From positions 2,790,001-2,854,000 of the forward strand of contig BCKC01000006.1 of the NCBI GenBank assembly GCA_001600455.1: 64,000 nt of DNA, in the 5' to 3' direction. The DNA comes from Endocalyx cinctus. Its lineage: Eukaryota; Ascomycota; Sordariomycetes; Amphisphaeriales; Apiosporaceae. The translations under genes were made by a program, and so were the position numbers. Every line of letters begins with the position of its first letter. Position 1 is the first letter of the stretch. Under the pieces are notes generated by a model. That model did no database searches. It was not told the DNA's origin and saw only the letters and a program-made list of their open reading frames with translations. Positions 12,001-23,685 of the stretch are shown here, piece by piece.

Positions 12001-14523
12001 AGAAGGTCAACAAGATGGGCAACGTCGTCGACGACAAGGGCCAGGTCTGGGGTCACATCGTCCAGGGCATCCTCAAGAACCTCGTCGGCAAGAAGGTCGG
12101 CGAGAACGGCGAGATCTTCAACGACGCCGGCAAAATCATCGGTAAAGCCGAGCCGATTCCCGAAAGCGAGCGCGAAGAGTTCCGCGAGCCGGCCCCCTTC
12201 GAGGACTTCCCGAACGCGGTCATCGCGGACAGCGGTAAAGTCATGTTCGAGGGCGAGCAGGTCGGTATTCTGGTCGAGGGTGACGCCAAGAAGCTCAAGG
12301 GCAAGACCGTCGACCCCGACGGTGATGTCCTCGACCGTAGCGGTAACCTCCTGGGTCACGCCGAGCGCTGGGAAGAAGAAGAGCCCGAGCCCGAGCCGGA
12401 GATCGACATGTCGATCCTGGCCGGTAAGCGCATCAACAAGGCCGGTAACGCCGTTGACAAGCACGGCGATATCTACGGTCGCGTCATCGAGGGTAGCTTA
12501 CCGCGTCTCGTCGGCAAAATGTGCGACAAGCAAGGATTCATCCGCAACGAGGGCGGCGACGTTATCGGCAAGTGCGAGCTGATCCCTGAAGCCGAGCGCG
12601 AGGGCATGAAAGAAGGCCCCTTCGCCGAGCTCGAGGGCTGCACCGTCACCAAAGAAGGCAAAGTCATCACCCCCGGCGGCGACGTCGTCGGCCGTCTCGT
12701 GTCCGGCGACCCCAAGGTCATCTTCGGCCGCCCCGTCGACGACGACGGCGACGTTTGCGACAAGAACGGCAACGTCCTCGGCCACGCCGAGCGCTGGGAG
12801 GAGCCGGAAGAGTCTAAATACGTGAACCCCATGTCCGGCCGAAAGCTCAACCGCGAGGGAAACGTACGCGACGACGACGGCGAGATCATGGGTCGTCTCA
12901 CCACCGGCGAGCTGAAGCAGTGCGCCGGTAAGATGATCGACGACGAGGGCGATGTCGTGGACGCGAAGGGCCAGAAGTTGGGCCATGTTTCCCTGCTGGA
13001 AGAGATTACCGATGCTAGCCCCATGTCGGGTCACCGCGTGAACCGCGAAGGACACGTAATGGACGAGAATGGTGAACTCATGGGTAGGCTCACGTCCGGA
13101 GACCTGAGACAATGCGCCGGTAAAACGATCAACGACGATGCAGACGTGATCGACAACAAAGGTAACAAGCTCGGTCACTGTTCTCTGTTGGAAGAAATCG
13201 TCGACGCCAGTCCCATGTCGGGTCGTCGCGTAAACCGCGAGGGTACCGTTATGGACGAGAACGGCGAGATCATGGGCAAGCTCACCACCGGAGACTTGAA
13301 GCAATGCGCCGGAAAGTTGATCGACGACGAAGGTGATGTCGTCGACAACAAAGGCGTCAAGCTGGGTCACTGCTCGCTTCTGTCGGAGATCACCGACGCT
13401 AGTCCCATGTCTGGCTACCGCGTCAACCGCGACGGTGATATCATGGACGACAGCGGTGTCGTTATCGGTAAGCTGACGAGCGGTGAGCTCAGCGAATGTG
13501 TGGGCAAGCTCGTCAACGACGACGCGGACGTTTTGGACCCTAAGGGTAACAAGCTCGGACACTGCTCGCTGCTGTCTGAAATTCCCGAGCGCAAGAACAT
13601 CAACCCGATGTCCGGACGCAAGGTAAACCTCGAGGGTAACGTCGTCGACGACAGCGGAAACATCATGGGTAAATTGACAAGTGGTGACTTGGGCCAATGT
13701 ATCGGCAAAGAAATCGATGACGACGGTGACGTTGTTAACGAGAAGGGTAACGTCGTTGGACACTGTTCCCTACTCACCGAGATCATGGAGGAAGAGGAAG
13801 TCGACGAGGAGACGGAGGAAGAGAAACAAGCTCGTCTCCAGCTTGAGCAGGATCGTAAGATTGCTGCGCAGATCTGCTTCTGCATCCAGCAGTCGTTAGA
13901 TAAGATCAAACCTATTCTTCGAATGATCGTTGAGGTATGTTCACAACAAGTTATTCTCTATCATCCACAATTCTAATACTAATCATATTATTACTCTACA
14001 GAAAATTGATGCTGAGGAGCGTAAGCCTCCTGAGGACCGTGACGAAGAAGAGCTCGTCAAGGCGGTCCGACCTATGATCGAAGAAGGCGGCAAGATCCTC
14101 ACAGAAGCCAACGGTGTTATCCGGGGTCTCGACCCCGACGGCCGTATCTCTGCCAACGCACAAGCACGGTCCGCTTCGCGGGAAGCCACGCCTGAAGAGG
14201 TACGCTTAGCCGAGCTCCTCAAGGAGCTGACGGGCCACGTGACGGAGACCATCGAGGCCGCGAAGCGTAAGCTCGAGAACATGCCCAAGGCCAAGAAGGG
14301 CATCAACCCTCTTTGGGGCTTACTCTCGGAGCCCCTATTCCAAATTATCGCCGCCGTCGGCTTGCTGCTCAGCGGTGTCTTGGGTCTCGTCGGCAAGCTC
14401 CTGAACGGTTTGGGACTCGGCGGTCTCGTCAACAACTTGCTTGGTGGACTCGGTCTTTCGAGAGTTTTGGAAGGTCTTGGTTTAGGCCAAGTTCTTGCCC
14501 CGTTAACCGGCAAGAAGAAGTAA
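9072..14523 (+). CDS. giant DUF3659-repeat / LEA-like protein with C-terminal DUF6987 region (1,794 aa)
   Basis: Two exons, 9072-13934 and 14002-14523; the 67-base intron (GTATGT...CTACAG) is phase 0. I chose the Met at 9072 (GCAGCCATGTC); an in-frame Met at 8922 would add 50 His/Thr-rich residues and is the alternative. Order of parts: a DUF3659 unit near residues 75-140; a Gln-rich stretch; LEA-like 11-mers of the [11 protein letters not shown] type (about 193-373); short GSKAGL repeats (about 425-473); three units of 111-113 aa beginning [15 protein letters not shown] (about 485-825); further DUF3659 units (about 834-1243); five units of about 64 aa starting [10 protein letters not shown] (1254-1573); a charged helix; and a DUF6987-like C-terminus with a Gly/Leu-rich hydrophobic segment (about 1732-1775) ending TGKKK. 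The LEA-like part suggests stress or desiccation protection and the tail suggests membrane contact; both are inference. Confidence 0.88.
9650..10190 (+). repeat. LEA-like 11-residue coding repeats
   Basis: Within the large DUF3659 gene, about fifteen imperfect 33-base units encode G-[DE]-T-[AV]-[EKG]-G-[AV]-T-G-[AT]-[VL]. The reading frame is kept throughout. Units differ by many synonymous changes, so this is not a very recent expansion. Confidence 0.8.
10530..11536 (+). repeat. three coding repeats of 111-113 residues
   Basis: Three successive units begin [32 protein letters not shown] and [16 protein letters not shown] at about 10533, 10873 and 11206. Each contains two glycine-rich DUF3659-type strands ([27 protein letters not shown]) and ends in an [14 protein letters not shown] helix. 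Units 2 and 3 are the most alike, which suggests the latest duplication. Confidence 0.8.
12831..13799 (+). repeat. five coding repeats of about 64 residues with conserved Cys
   Basis: Units start with MSG at 12831, 13023, 13215, 13407 and 13608, giving exact 192-base spacing for the first three intervals and 201 bases for the last. Each holds N-REG-V-D--G-IMG-LTSG and an [QE]C[AVI]GK motif, then D-GDVVD-KG--LGHCSLL. The second Cys (GHCSLL) is Val in unit 1. Unit order and phase are undisturbed. Confidence 0.85.
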
Positions 14524-15371
14524 ACAATTCTCTACAACTTCTTATTTTTGGGTCACTCGCGATGATGATTACTTCTACTATTTCCACGTCATGAAAAGTT
14601 TTCTATATGGGTCAATTATTCGAGGTGTTTGGGTCACATCTCTTAACTACTTTTCCTCCTGAAAATGACTAATGACTTACGAGATTTGGAAGCGAACTTT
14701 TAGGTTATGTTTGTCTGTTTCTCAAGCCTTTTATTTTTACTATTTACTCATGTTTTATTTTTATGGGATTGGTCTGGAAAAAAAAAGGAAAATGCTGTAA
14801 TTTGATTGTATAATTAGCTATTAATGAAAATTTTCAACTTCAAATTATTTGAAATGTCCAATCTAGTGAACTGTTTCAAAATCTTCGCCTCCTTTTAATT
14901 CACGCGTGAAGATTCTGAGATCGTGATCCATTATGGCTGTAGACGCTCAACTCCACCAGCTGCACATGTTGCAGGAAGACGAAAACCAGAGGCCAGAGTA
15001 AAGACCAATCACGTCTTTCACGTTATTAGCTCGAAATAAACAGGGATATTAGGGAAAGCATGAGGAGCTAATGACGTAGATGACGTTGTTGCAAGTATTT
15101 GGTGTGCGCGTGCGTGGCCAAACACCCCCAGGCAGGAAACGTTCATTATACTATGAGGTACCACGCAGGATAGGCTATACACGCAGCCTTGAGCATATAC
15201 GACTTGAGAACTTTCTTTTTTCTGGTTCTTGGGATTTGAAAGAAATTCTATAATTATCATATATCCTAGTATATATTTATAATAATAATACTACCCTAAG
15301 TATTTCTATCTAGACTGCCAAATATTGTACTACATCAACTTAAAAGATCATCAGAATACCAAACCCTAACG
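14524..15371. other. intergenic
   Basis: 3' flank of the large repeat gene and promoter of the hydrolase gene. Only short frames without coding character; nothing else seen. Confidence 0.45.
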
Positions 15372-17446
15372 ATGCCACGTACCCTCTTGCTTTGCTTCAT
15401 ACATGGCTTCAAGGTAAGCGAACTCAAATTCCGTACTATTCGAGGAACCACGAGTATTTATTTCCCGATGCTGACTCTTATTTCTGTATCTCAGGGGAAT
15501 GACGATACCTTTCGCACGTTCCCGTACGATTTAACAACTCAGGTGGCTAAGAACTTACCCGAGCACAAAGTCGAGTCGGTAGTATACCCTAAATATGAGA
15601 CGAAAGGAGAGTTGGGCCAGTGTTCAGAGGCCTTCCTAGAATGGTGAGAAAGAGTAAACCTACAATAACTCTAAAGACGTGACTATGTGCTGATGGTATG
15701 GGCAGGCTGAAGGAGAAAGTTATGCAGATACGCAAAGAGCGTTGCGAAACCCCGTGGCCGCCAAATGATCGGGAAGTCGGGGTCATCTTGGTTGCTCATT
15801 CGATGGGGTGAGTTGTTCCATGACAGTACAATACCGGCAACTATATAACTTTTGGGCTACCAAATCGCTAATTCGTATTCAGGGGCTTCGTCGCGTCCGA
15901 TTCCCTCTTCCGCGTGCTAAACGACCGAAGGACAAACGGCCAAGAGAACCACTCGCCCATCTTCCCCTTGATTCAGGGGATACTCACCTTCGACACGCCG
16001 TTCAACGGGCTCGCGCGATCCATGTTCGTCTACGGCGCCTTTTCGAACTACCAAAAAGTCAGCAGCGTCTTCAACGTCATGACGGCGCTATCCGCCGCCC
16101 CGTCGGCCCTGAGCAGGTCGGCGTTCAAGAAGACGGCAACCGCCGGTCTCTCCTCCTCTTCGAGGCGGTCCGCCACCGGCTCGGCGTGGAAGGGTTGGCA
16201 GCTCATCGCCGTGCGCACCGGCACCGTCGGCGCTATCGCCGCCGGGGGCGTCGCCGCTTACATGCACCGGAAGCAGATTATGGACGGGATGCGGAGCGTG
16301 CGCAACCTCAATCGGGAGTCGGTCAAGGAAGGGTATAACCAAAGCATCGACACCCTGAGCCAAGGCCTGGCGTACATCAACCGGGGGAACGTCGGCAAGT
16401 CGTTCGAGTACCTGTCGGACCACTTCACCTTCGTCGGCGCGCTCATGAAGCAGCAGGAGCTCAGCCGGAGGCTCGAGCGCCTGGCCGCGCTACGGGGAGT
16501 CGGCATTCACGACTTTTACGCGTCCCTGGGCGAGAACGGGATGTGGAGCGGGGGCTACTTCGTGCCGGAGCGAACGTTCTGCGCGATTCCTTCTAAAGAT
16601 GATCCAGCTTTCCACCTCTTTTCGAGACACGTCGTCAAGAAATGCGAGGACGAGATCCAGGCTCATCTAAACATGTTCGTGCGCGACAAGAACGACGAAT
16701 ACGAGCAGATGGTGGGCGAGGCCGGCAGTCTCGCGATGAGATGGTTCAGCGACGAGTCGAGCGCGCTCGTCGACGACCCAAAATTCGCGGAGCCAACCCC
16801 TCCTGAGCCGGTCGAGGAGCCGGTCGCGACTACCGAAGACGGAAAAGAGGTGCCGAAGACGGACGGGATCGAGAATCCTCCACAATTAAGCGGCTCCGTC
16901 GAGACTTTATCTTCCTCGGCGGACGTAGATGCGGCTGTTCAGGGAGAAGAAGATGGCGATTTCCCCGTGGACGAATCACCTCTAGATATCGTCGCGGCGG
17001 CGGCGCTCGTCCCGTTACCGGATGACGACGAGGACGAAAACGAGCAAGCCGAGGAGCCGGTACTAGCGGGCTCGACGGAAGATACGAAGGAGGCTCGAAA
17101 GCGGACGTACGTGCAGTACCTGATGGGGGTGGCGCGACAGACGCGCTCGGGGGTCATGTCCTACGTACCGACCAAGATGCCCGAGATGCCGTCCGGGTCG
17201 AGCTTCAAGTCGTTCCTGCCCACGCAAATGCCCGTCACGATCCCGAAGCCGAACGTGGGTGGCATGTTTGGTGGTGGCGGCGGGAATAAGAAGCAGAAGA
17301 TGATGGACGCGGATACCGAGGGTGATACCGAGGCGGGCGAAAAGGGTGTTATTGATGGAGAGTTTGTCTTACGGAGTAATAATAATGATGACGTGACGAA
17401 TGAAAAAGGGAAAGAAGAAGGAGAAGAAAAGAAGCTGGTCAGCTGA
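15372..17446 (+). CDS. alpha/beta-hydrolase, serine esterase/lipase-like (618 aa)
   Basis: Four exons: 15372-15413, 15495-15643, 15706-15807 and 15883-17446, with introns of 81, 62 and 75 bases and all junctions in phase. The N-terminus LLLCFIHGFKGNDDTF supplies the oxyanion HGF motif, and exon 3/4 joins to give VILVAHSMGGFVAS, the nucleophile elbow (Ser at about 96). GILTFDTPFNGLA follows, as in DUF676-like and lipase-class esterases where this Asp/Pro region lies beside the active site. Residues about 200-225 contain a hydrophobic segment (WQLIAVRTGTVGAIAAGGVA) that could be a membrane anchor. The C-terminal half is acidic and disordered, with repeated Pro-Thr-Lys/Gln-Met-Pro motifs and a Gly/Lys tail. 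A plausible catalytic His lies in the SKDDPAFHLFSRH part. The substrate cannot be told from sequence; an intracellular, membrane-associated lipid or protein esterase is likely. Confidence 0.85.
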
Positions 17447-19861
17447 GAGGGAAAAAAGATGGGGCTGAGAAAATCTAGATAAACGCAATTGTCGTGGACC
17501 AGGGCAGGTAAATGTTTGGATTTTATGTTTTCTTTGAAGCAGCTGACGAGAATTAATCAATAACGTACGATGATGTTACAGAGGTGTGGTCCCTCTGTGG
17601 TCCCTTAGCTACACTAGCGAATGCCGGGAGTTGCCGCTGTAGACCCCACTGTATCATGTTCTTGTTATCGAACAAGACAGTAATTATAGCAGCAACATTT
17701 ATTTATACCTCTCTCTACGTTAATAATGTTATTCTTTTTTTTTTTTTTTTTTCTTTTTAATGGATCTAAATCGAGTATATTATAGTAATTGTTTACTCGG
17801 TTCAAGATATCACGAATTAGTGATGTGGAAAAAGGTCACACGAGTCAGATTTACCGAGATTGGCCTATCCCATCGGCTTGTTTCCCCTGAAATTCGGCAC
17901 AAGTTACCCAACTTTAGCGCGGTCGGGAATTATGCAGCTGAAGTGGACATAAAATGTACAGTACGCCGTACCTAAGTTACTCCACTATCGTCAACTGCGC
18001 TGTCATTTTATATAAGCGTCTAGTATACTTAAATCAATGCAACCACCCGATGGTTATGCATCTTTTATAAGTTACTAAGGAATGTATATACCTACAAGTA
18101 CTAAGTAAGTATCTATTATATATATCCATTGATATCGTGTACTTGGTTCAGACAAGGATAAGAAGAGGGAGGATATATTGTTCTGTTGGATCGACCATGT
18201 TTCTGTGTATGCCAAAAAACTCGCGGGAAATAAGTTTGGGAATGGAGAGTACCTCGTTACTGCACAATATTCTTACCTCGCAAATAGTTACGTAAATACA
18301 TACCGCAGTAGTACCTGTGGACACAGAGGAAAAGTAAGAAGAATGGGAGTAAGGTGAGTACAGAAGATCTAGCCTTGGAAATAAGTACCTAGGTAGAGTA
18401 CCGTACCTACCCCTCATCGCATCAAGTTCGAAGTTAGCTACACTTAAACTAATGACGTGTATAACAGTAATAAAGTTCGCCTATGCCTCTCCTAATGTCT
18501 CGTTTCGGTTTAACACGTTACATGTTTATTTCAATTCATGCAATCGACTTTTTACGAAAGACATTTCCTTTCCTTATCCTTATCCTTATCCTTATCCTTA
18601 TCCACGGATCTGTATTGTAACCAAATCTACTTATATAGTATCTATATGGATACTAAATAATCACTTCTTATTGTCTTACACAGAGCATACCTGAATATAT
18701 ATCCCCTGATTCATCGTACTCCTCTCTCTTTACCGGTAATCCACAGTTACAGCTCAAGTGGAGAAGGTGGATCCGTAGCCCCAGATTTTCCCCAGGTTTT
18801 CTTCTCTTTCTATTCTCGTGACGCCAAACCTTTTCGAGTAAGTATGATGTTACCGATGATCGAATCATCGCGGAGCTCGGCGAACTAAAGCAAGCCAATT
18901 CAAGCCACTTGGACCCATAATCCAAATAAATCCAACCTAGCAGCGCCTTAAGATGGATCCATATGAATCCATCTAGCTTTACTGGGAATCGATGTCACGC
19001 GATGTAAACCAGACCACCAATGACACCACTTAGACATGCCATACCAATGTCCTATCGCCGGCTTCTACACTACCATTCTACGCAAATACAGTAGGCCAAA
19101 ATACTTGTATCCATGGATGTCATAATGTAATTAGTATAGAACAATGAAAACAACTTCTATACTAGTATCCCGTACTGTACTGTACTATACATGCCATATC
19201 AAGCTATATGATATGTTGATCGTATGTATTCGAATTCTTCCCCTTCTTTTTTTTTTTTTTTTTTACCCCACCCCACCACTTACGACATCATTACTCGAGA
19301 AGTATCCGGAACCGTATCATCTGCTCACAGATCCCTTCAATAATACTACCAACCACTACTTATAGCTACCTCCAAGCCGCCCTACTAAATCCATTGTAGC
19401 TTTTGTTGTCTTGCAGAACGTTTGTAAATATTCCTGCATGCTTATCCAAGTATCTTATGAATTTGAATCTATTGAATCTATTGGATCCGTCTAAAACCCC
19501 CTCACTCTCTTACACTTAACATTGCACCAACCACCCCCTCCTCCTCATCATCTATTAACATCCCTCATCTCCCGTCTTTACACTCCTGACTTTCCCCTCT
19601 TCTTATTCTACCAATCTCATCATCTATTGAGAACATCATCATTATATTATCATCAATTAGCAGGTAAACCCCCCATCTCCTTACCTATCTCTTTTACCAG
19701 TAGAGCTATTCTTTTTTCTGATCAACACACCCTTTGTTCCCTCGTGGCTTTGACGTCGGTAACTAACAAGAAGTATCCTTCCTATATAGGTGACCTGACT
19801 CGCTTGCCAATTCAGCTTTGACTGTTCATCTTCAACACTATCATTGCTTCATTACTCCAAC
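17447..19861. other. 2.4 kb intergenic with pyrimidine and T tracts
   Basis: No supported gene. It holds T-tracts (about 17737-17753 and 19247-19264), a TCCTTA hexamer array at 18571-18603 and a long pyrimidine-rich stretch (about 19480-19830) just before the next start, which fits a fungal promoter/5'-UTR. Short frames here are Ser/Leu/Pro-rich artefacts. Confidence 0.45.
18571..18603 (+). repeat. TCCTTA hexanucleotide microsatellite
   Basis: About 5.5 uninterrupted copies of TCCTTA. Intergenic; likely length-polymorphic. Confidence 0.85.
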
Positions 19862-20677
19862 ATGTCGAAAGTAAACGCTAAAGATACAACAATCGAGAAT
19901 CTCGAGAAGGCCGACAAGGTCGGCGACACCTTAACCAAGGTCGATTCCGCCGTAGGTCTATCCTCCTCTCCGCCCAAAGAGAAGCGCAGGGCGAGCTCCG
20001 CAGTTGCCGGAGTCGCGAGTATGAAGGAGCTATGTAAGTACTCATTGGTTTCGCAACCCACTAACCCCCCGGATTTGTACAAATGCTCATTGAAATGAAT
20101 TTCAGATGACGCGAGAACTCGGATACAAGTAGCTCCTGAAACCCAAAAGACTGGATGGTAAGTCAAATCTAGCCCCGGTAGATCTCTCTGGAGTTTCTAC
20201 AAGATTTCTAATACTATAAATAGGAAAATAAACACGTCTTCTGCGACAGTCGAGGACAAGGACATCTTGTCGAAGCCATTGGTAACCCCGTTGGTAAGGT
20301 CCATCAACCTAGTAACGAAGCTTGGCACCGTCTACTCGGCAAGGAACAAACATGGCGTAACCATCAAGGACGCGCTAGACTCGATCCACAAGGCGAACAA
20401 GAAACGCGTAAGTAAACTTATATTTTCGTATCCATGACACCTCGTCTTGTAGTACACCAGCTAATCCAAATTGTATTGATAGGCCGACGATGAGCTCGAA
20501 GAGCCGTATCTCAAAGGCTTCGAATGGCACCCGGGTGCTCACACGTACGGCGAAGACGCCGCCGGCAAGGAAGAAGAAGAGATGGAGTGGCAGCGCCTCT
20601 ACATACATCTTACTACAACACCAACCATATCTGGCTTCGGCGGCAGTAAGAAGAAGAAGAACAAGGGTGGCGAGTAA
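19862..20677 (+). CDS. small conserved-looking protein of unknown function (200 aa)
   Basis: Four exons: 19862-20033, 20106-20157, 20224-20407 and 20483-20677; introns of 72, 66 and 75 bases start GTAAGT and end CAG/TAG, and every junction keeps frame. The start follows a long pyrimidine-rich leader. Residues 1-60 are charged and polar (IENLEKADKVGDTLTKVD). The middle (about 75-136) is basic with hydrophobic periodicity (LVTPLVRSINLVTKLGTVYS). The C-terminus contains FEWHPGAHTYGEDAAGKEEE, then MEWQRLYIHLTTTPTISGFG and a basic tail KKKKNKGGE. No signal peptide or clear membrane segment. I do not recognise the family. Four correctly phased small exons in only 0.8 kb argue strongly that the gene is real. 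Confidence 0.75.
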
Positions 20678-23206
20678 ATACCCACCCATGATCTTGAAAC
20701 GACCCATATAGTCTCGCATTCTTCACAAAAGAGTAGTCTCACTCCTCTACCGTGTTTCCTGGCATCCTCTTATAGAGGTAATGTTGGATAATATTGCAAT
20801 AAGAACATATGGCATTATATAATACGCTTTCATGAATCATATTAGCTCCGGACTTGTGTCCCAAGCAGTGTCTCACTAAGAAACGGGGTCCCTATTCGGT
20901 TGGAGTTTAATGCTGTCGCACACTATTATATGTATTTTACCCCTAGTTAAGCTTCTCAATCGAAGAGTCTGCCCATACTTCGTTCCTCCTTGATAAAAAT
21001 TTCGTGAGATGCATTATCGTATATGATATGATCCCCTCGTATGAAGAGCCCTCTCAAGCGGATTGAGGTATTGACTGTCTCTGAATATGTCAAACTGGAT
21101 GATAGTTGGCGAGTGAACGATCGATGTACCAGGAGACTCTAGTTATATGAGGAATATTGGGGCTATTTATACTCAAAATGAACCCCTACCATGATACACT
21201 CTCCACAGCCCAGAATCAAGAGAAGGGTAATGTTTATGGCATAGATGAGCCCACCCACGGTCTAGTATAATAGGCGAGTCGGAGACCCCCGGGTTATCAG
21301 GACATGGGAGAAGGAAGCAGCAATGACGGCTTAATCCAAACGTACCACTACCCCGAAATGTTCATCCGTAATAAAATACCTCCACGTCGTTCTGAGGAGC
21401 TATCTATAAAGTACATAGTTGATCCATTCCTAGTTTCTATCAGGATGATTTGCATTCATATAACGAGTGCTGGGATACACGACATGCATCATCGAGATCA
21501 ATCAGGGCCATCTACGTGAAAGGTCTCACCAACTAATCAGGTGAGTTCTAGACACCTTGTAATACAACCCTAGAGATACGTGAGGATATATCGTATCATG
21601 AAGTGACTAAAACCCCGATTGTACGGTATCTATCCGATATCCCACTCGATATTGGTTATATTTATTTTCCTAGCCTGTCATTCATTCATCCATCCCATTC
21701 CCTATCCAAGTAAGTAAAGTACCCCAATGGGGGGTTAACGAGAACCCAATACTCGTCCCACTCACTCCAACCATCCTATCCAAGGTACCTTCTACCCGGA
21801 TTCAATATTATTGGCGGCCAGACGTGCCTTTTTTTCGGGTTCTTTCTCTTTTCAGCCCTAACCAATTATTTGCCCTCCTAACGCAAACAAGAAGAGGGGG
21901 TGTATTTCAGGTGAGGCTCTTTCCTCTTGTTGCTCGTTATGTACGTCACTTTGTGTGTGCCAGTTTGAACGGAGGGTAAGCTCGCGCGGTTATCATGCGA
22001 TCTAATTATAACCGCATTTAGCCAGCGAGCGTTCCAGAGCTCGAGTAATTACAAGTATCATAATCGCCGGCTTCTTGTCTCTTATCAAGCTTTTTTTATT
22101 ATTATTATTGGATTTGACATGTAACATAACATATAGATTGCAGCGCATAAAAGCTTGGTTTGGTTCTGGTTCGCATGTTACGGATGGTGCGAAACAATAT
22201 TGAATCTTCCCCACGCGCTTAATCGGCCCGTACGGTTCTCGTGTCATATACGAACCGTTCCCAACTCGTCGGACTCGACCTCGAGACGAAAAATAACTGG
22301 GGAAGGAATATATACGTACATATGTCTGGGGTGCAGAAACGCGGAAGTACGTCCTCCCAGAAAAAAAAAAAAAATAGTCGCCAAGATAACAAGTCGCGCG
22401 CTTCTTAGGGGAATGAGATGGTCTCGAATAGGCGCATGACGACGTCACTTTAACTTTCCATGCCTTTTAAGAGTAATGTACACGCCAGCTGTCATCCCAA
22501 GCGTATGAATATTGAAAGACAAAGACGTTTTGGCGTATGATATGACAGATAACACATTCAATATTCTGCGTGGAGGTTAGTATCGTGATAGGAATACGGG
22601 GATTTATCTCTCCTGTATCACCACGTCAGTATACCCATTAAGTGAAGCGGCTCGGCAGATTTATTCTCGTGGGCAATCATGGAGACTTTATCAGGGCTGA
22701 ATACGTTCAATATAAGCCATTAATCGTTATTCACGAGGTGGATCCATACGGTCAATATATGCGTTGGAGCTCATTTCGGTCCCGGGCTCGCAAACCATTT
22801 ACCACTTGCTGACGAACTGAAGTATATTTAATTTAGGATGGTTATATTTATTGAGTGAGATTCAATATATGCAGGGTGATCAGTCGAAATGGAAATGAAT
22901 GTACGTCTCCACGTGCTTTCGATCTCGTCTGTAAGAGCTTTGTTTCGAAGTACCATGATTATGCTGCTTGTATTATTAGCACCCCTTTCCCATGGGGGCA
23001 AGACATCTTACGAGATTTCGTATCTCAGATAAAAAAAAAGTTTCGACGATACGTAATATTCCCGTGGAGAGGGCAATAAATCGATCTCAAAGTGAAGCGA
23101 CGTCGTGGCCTTGCTGTTGCTTCCGCGACTAAATATTGACATTGCTGGCGGTAGATAAATAAGTCAAGTTGAAGACTGCCTTCTAGGGCATAAGACTCTA
23201 CCGAAG

Positions 23207-23244
<38 letters not shown>

Positions 23245-23256
23245 AAGAGAAAAGAA

Positions 23257-23300
<44 letters not shown>

Positions 23301-23685
23301 AAAAGTTAAAGGAGAGATTAGACGAAACAAAACGGATTTATTCGTTGCTATGCGACTACCTTGGTATATCAAATGAGCTGTGAATACACACGGCGCAAGT
23401 GGACTTGATCACGTTAAAGCAAACACCACGTTCAGACCAACAGCCATTCATACACCCTGCGAGAAGATAAAACTTTCTGAACGTCACAGAAATCGAGGAG
23501 TCCTATCGCATCTTTTTTTTTTTTTTAGAAAAGTTTTCGTCCCAAGGTAAGTTCCCTACCCTACCATTCACCCATCCACTATCACCAAATGAACTCTCAA
23601 CTAAAACAATTCACCAGAAAAAAAAAGAACAATCCTCGAACCGTCTGTTCATCCACTCACCCATCCCATCCCATCCCATCCCACC
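20678..23685. other. 3.0 kb intergenic with large poly(A)-rich tract
   Basis: No supported gene on either strand; frames at 21304-21519, 22002-22448, 22155-22439 and 22855-23079 lack coding character. The main landmark is the A-rich tract at 23211-23298. Four CCATC pentamers (23661-23680) sit immediately before the next start codon. Confidence 0.45.
23211..23298 (+). repeat. poly(A)-rich low-complexity tract
   Basis: About 88 bases, nearly all A, interrupted once by GAAAGAGAAAAGAAAAATTA. Length is probably unreliable in assembly. Its position 400 bases upstream of the 23686 gene does not make it a gene 3' end on the plus strand. A retroposed poly(A) tail is possible, but no body or target-site duplication is visible. 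Confidence 0.8.

Noticed and set aside
9485..13763. Long antisense frames (430, 328, 421 and 183-187 codons) opposite the large DUF3659 gene
   Set aside because: They are shadows of strong third-position GC bias plus in-frame repeats. Their translations are Val/Asp- or Ser/Pro-repetitive mirror images of the sense repeats and have no introns or start context of their own.
23025..23372. Minus-strand 115-codon frame
   Set aside because: Mostly Phe from translation of the poly(A)-rich tract.
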